Positions 60,601-64,000 of a stretch of DNA of 64,000 nt are shown piece by piece. The DNA is from Syngnathus acus (Eukaryota > Chordata > Actinopteri > Syngnathiformes > Syngnathidae). The first letter of the stretch is position 1. Every line of letters begins with the position of its first letter. Position numbers and translations under genes: made by a program. The stretch is from NCBI RefSeq assembly GCF_901709675.1, contig NC_051092.1:12274491-12338490 (forward strand), in the 5' to 3' direction. The notes beneath the pieces were generated by a model. It ran no database searches and was not told the DNA's origin. It saw nothing but the letters and a program-made list of their open reading frames with translations.

Positions 60601-63600
60601 GCCTGATTGTACCACTTGTAAACAGAACCTCATATGTCAGGTTTGAATAATGATTATAGTTCTTAGTTTGAATCTGGCCATACTGAGCGTCACAGCCGAA
60701 CAGTGCCAAATTGTCACGCAGTGTATGGGGTTCTGTAACTATTTGTTTCCAAAGAGATCACCTTGCTTTTCTGTTGCAGTTTAATCTTTGAGAGAAAAGA
60801 TTATCTTGCTATGTTGGTTGTAGGCCAAGTTTTGCAGCACAGTGGCCAACGACGTCATGCTGGACACGGGCGTAGGCGTGGTGCGAATGTGGGCGGACGA
60901 GAGCAGCAGACTGAGTCGCTTTCGGATGTTGTTCACCTCTTTTGCTGACCGTGAGCTGACAACATTTTTTAGTCATGACTTAATGATGAGCTTCGTGACA
61001 TGATGGTTTGAAACAAATGTTTCGAAAGTCTGAGTTCAAACCATCATCTCATTAACCCGTTGTGTGAAGAATGAAAGCATTCACAGATATATTATTCCGA
61101 TTCATTATTGTGTGCAGATGACACACTGGTATGATTCCTGCCTCAGACAGATTTCAGTCCAACTTCTTTTTCATCTAATTCTATTCATCTGTATTCAATA
61201 AATTATATGTTCTTGTGACGTTGTCAAGGCAAATGCGAGAGCAGTTGTGACGTTAATTTCGGTCGACAGTAAGGGTGACATTGCCCAACATGACGGCCCC
61301 CTAAGAATGGAGGATGAAAATTGATGAATTATTAGAAATCTTGTTGCACAAAAACACTTTAATGAGAGCACGCAGTTTTGACTAGTGCTGGCACTTAAAG
61401 CGTATCCCCCCAACAAAAAAGATATTTTCTGTGTGTGTTGCAGCACCATGTGTGGGCGGCGCATTCTTCTGTCACAGTAACATGTGCATCAACACTTCAC
61501 TGGTGTGCAATGGTATACAAAACTGTGTCTTTCCCTGGGATGAAAGCAACTGCAAAGGTAATACTTTGGATTTTTATTTGTTGACAAGTTATTCTTTTCA
61601 TAATTTGAGCCTATAACATGCTCTCTGTCCTTCTATTTTATTAGTGCAGATAGTAAGTCAACTGGCAGACAAGTTGTTGAAGTTATATCTAAAGTCATGT
61701 CTAATCTATTTAGTAATTGTACTTTTTCAGTTTTTACTAACTACAGTTCTGTTCAGTTTTTATTTTTGTGTAATTACTATTAATTCTAGCCTTTATCAAT
61801 GAGTGTTTCCCACATTTGTATTATTTTTACAGGCAAAAATGTTGTGTCCAATTATGAGGCTTTTTTGTTTATTTTTTTGTATTATTTATACACAGTGAAA
61901 TGCTTTTACCGTAATTTTCGGACTATAAGTCGCGGTTTTTTTCATAGTTTGGGTGGGGGGGCGACTTATACTCAGGAGCGACTTATATACATATATATGT
62001 TTTTTTTCACTTTTTTGGGCATTTTATGGCTGGTGCGACTTATACTCCGGTGCGACTTATAGTCCGAAAATTACGGTATATTGATGCCAGAAGTTCATCT
62101 TTTCTCTGTCAGACATAGAATATCCTGCCAACAGTGTTGGGAATCAGTTAAGTTTTTTTTTTTCCCCCAAAAGTAAAATACATTTTTATTTTTCATTTTC
62201 ATCAGGAGCACAATGGAACTCTGACAAGAATGGCATTTTCACCCAGTCTATTATTATTTATTGTTATTATTGAGCACTGATCTTAATTAATGTGAGGAAG
62301 TTCACCAGTTCTTTAGATTCTGTCCTAGGTTCCTTTGTGATCTGTCAGAGGAGCCATCGCTGTGCATTTGCTGTAATTTTTGTAGGCCGGTTGTTCACCA
62401 CTGTTCCTCTTTCTCCTTTTGTAGATAATGGAAATTATATTTCTTTGATGATCTTAACTATTAAATGGGGAAAGCATGCAAATAAAAAAAAAAATTGAGA
62501 AGAGGCATGATACTTTTTCAAAGCAGTGCACCCGTTCACTTTTATCGTACAGAGAAAAAGCAGAAAGGAATCTTCCAGCACATGACGAGGACTCACAGCA
62601 CGGTGATCTGCGTGTCCACGGGAGTCGTGATGCTGCTCCTTGTAGTCTCCATCTTGGTACAGATCAAGCAGCCACGCAAGAAGGTGATCACATGACCTCA
62701 TTTTGCTGACTGACTTACCTTTACAAAGGTGTAGTCATAGTCAAATACTGACTGTATGAGTTCTGCATTTTAGGTATTGGTACGCAAGAATAACTTGTTC
62801 CAGCATGGGGACGACCACTCGCCGTTTGAGCCTCCACACTATGAACTATTGACCCTCAGAGAAAAGGTAAGTGTGTTAAACGCCAGACTGAGATTATTGC
62901 TGATATTTTTAGGGAGTGGAATTAATCAGAATTACTGTAAACAATCGCTAATCCTTATCGGAGCTATTCCTTATAGATCATTTTTTCGTTCCTAGATTCA
63001 TTATAGATATGGTAAATTCATTATAGTTGAACTACGCAACACACAGTAGTTTGGCAAATTATTCAGAGAGAGACAAAATGCTTGCTTTAAGCTGTTTGTT
63101 GTACATTCTTAGTTAAAATTGAAATATAAAACAAAAAGAATAATGCACACTTAACCGAACATAAATGCCTAACTTCAGAAAGTCTATCTTAATGCTAACA
63201 GACTAAGAAAAACAACATAGACAGGCTAAATAAACTAGCGTCAATGTCGGTGTTTTAAATAACAGACATTTAAACACAAATGGCAAAGTCACATGTACAC
63301 AGACAATATATCAATGCTCCCATTTATTGATTCTCAGTGGGAAAAAATGAATGTTATTGCAGCTCACTGAGTTAGTTGAGAAGCTCTTCATGTATTAAAG
63401 TATGTCTCTATTATCATGCACACCAAAAGGCACATAATGTCAATCGACACTGAAGCATGAAATCATGACACAAACTGTTTAATTCTTAACTTTTTACACA
63501 CGTCTTTTGTGAAAGACAATGTTGTAAAGTGAACAGAAGCATGAAATCATGACACAAACTGTTTAATTCTTAACTTTTTACACACGTCTTTTGTGAAAGA

Positions 63601-64000
63601 CAGTGTTGTAAAGTGTTTTGTATTTATCTATTCAGTTTCGGAAATAATATTGTAATAATCAGACAATTGAAAACGAGACATACTGTCGAGTGCTATTTGT
63701 TTCATCAAAAACACAATGTACATTTTTTGTTGCTGATTTACTCAGCTGCACCACTGTGCAATGTTCTTACCTTACAAAAGCTCAAGTGATGTTTGTTTCA
63801 TAGAAGCTGTCGCGGGATCTGGGAGATCTATCGGAGGAGCTTCAGTCCCTGCAGCCTTTGAGAAGGTCATCTTCAGGTTCGCGCTGTGTTCATGAGCATC
63901 ACTGTGGCTCTCAGGCCTCACTCAACTCCATCAAAGGCTCTCTTGGTGCAGTCCACGGCTCTTCAGAGCTCACCTCGATTCGAGGGGACGTCCAGAGGGC
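57601..64000 (+). CDS. neto2: Neuropilin and tolloid-like protein 2 (3' partial)
   Basis: NETO2 is a type I membrane protein that modulates kainate receptor gating and partners KCC2 (family knowledge). Exons: 57601-57610, 58608-58664, 59181-59336, 59627-59875, 60109-60156, 60218-60345, 60447-60548, 60824-60950, 61444-61557, 62553-62683, 62774-62866, 63804 to the window edge. The signal peptide ([20 protein letters not shown]) is split by intron 1. CUB1 spans about 59200-59875 ([20 protein letters not shown]), CUB2 60218-60950 ([35 protein letters not shown]), and an LDL-receptor class A module 61444-61557 ([23 protein letters not shown]). The transmembrane span lies in 62553-62683 ([20 protein letters not shown]). 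The cytoplasmic tail begins [14 protein letters not shown] and includes [29 protein letters not shown] favours NETO2 over NETO1. The C-terminus lies beyond 64000. Confidence 0.94.
58027..58371 (+). mobile_element. Solo LTR related to the 24.5-kb element
   Basis: Starts TGTCACGACTCG and shares the TATA-like region (atataagtcctgtctgcgtg), a ctagtcgagc(t)tcc block and aataaaccctggtccaagct with the LTRs at 24493 and 25610. It lies in neto2 intron 1 and splits an older interspersed repeat (gggataggcttcagt to the left, atagaaaacaaatggatag to the right). Confidence 0.7.
61907..62078. mobile_element. 172-bp TA MITE in neto2 intron 9
   Basis: Ends TACCGTAATTTTCGGACTAT and TAGTCCGAAAATTACGGTA. It is the reverse complement of the MITE at 46643-46816 with few differences. 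Confidence 0.92.
63452..63619 (+). repeat. 84-bp tandem duplication in neto2 intron 11
   Basis: gaagcatgaaatcatgacac starts at 63452 and again at 63536. The two copies are nearly identical over about 80 bp (one a/g difference seen), so the duplication is recent. Confidence 0.9.

Overview
The window is nuclear DNA from a ray-finned (teleost) fish. Genes have many short exons with GT-AG introns. Long CA/GT microsatellites are common. Non-autonomous hAT elements with 8-bp target duplications, TA-flanked inverted-repeat elements, L2-type LINE tails and small LTR elements sit in introns and between genes. The species cannot be fixed from sequence alone; the compact introns and repeat set would suit a syngnathid-like or other percomorph fish, but that is a guess. 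All exon models below were joined by hand from splice sites and reading phase. For every gene model the exon lengths sum to an intact frame.

Layout, left to right: (1) 2.2-20.5 kb, plus strand: the 3' three quarters of frmd4a, a FERM-domain scaffold; its 5' exons lie left of the window. (2) 20.5-27 kb: gene-poor, with a diverged tandem array, an LTR element carrying a nested hAT element, and another hAT-like repeat. (3) 27.0-28.4 kb, minus strand: C-type lectin A. (4) 29.8-31.3 kb, minus: a four-pass membrane protein I cannot name. (5) 33.35-36.9 kb, minus: pdp2, the mitochondrial pyruvate dehydrogenase phosphatase. (6) 38.2-42.5 kb, plus: terb1, a meiotic telomere-attachment protein, divergently arranged with pdp2. 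(7) 43.6-51.1 kb, plus: C-type lectins B and C, which arose by tandem duplication that included promoter and 3' flank. (8) 52.5-53.6 kb, minus: cyren, a Ku-binding regulator of end joining. (9) 57.6-64.0 kb, plus: neto2, an auxiliary subunit of kainate receptors, cut by the right edge.

The genes do not form one pathway. In human, PDP2 and TERB1 both lie on 16q22 and NETO2 also lies on chromosome 16, so part of the order looks like conserved synteny (recalled, not checked). The local novelty is the lectin cluster (one inverted copy plus a tandem pair) and the young repeats that have expanded inside it.

Most notable observations: an inverted-repeat transposon in lectin B intron 1 that has grown a nearly identical 251-bp satellite; a LINE tail that runs directly into a splice acceptor in lectin C; a terb1 model that ends without the MYB domain of its mammalian counterpart; sugar-binding motifs that differ among the three lectins; and mutually exclusive last exons in frmd4a.
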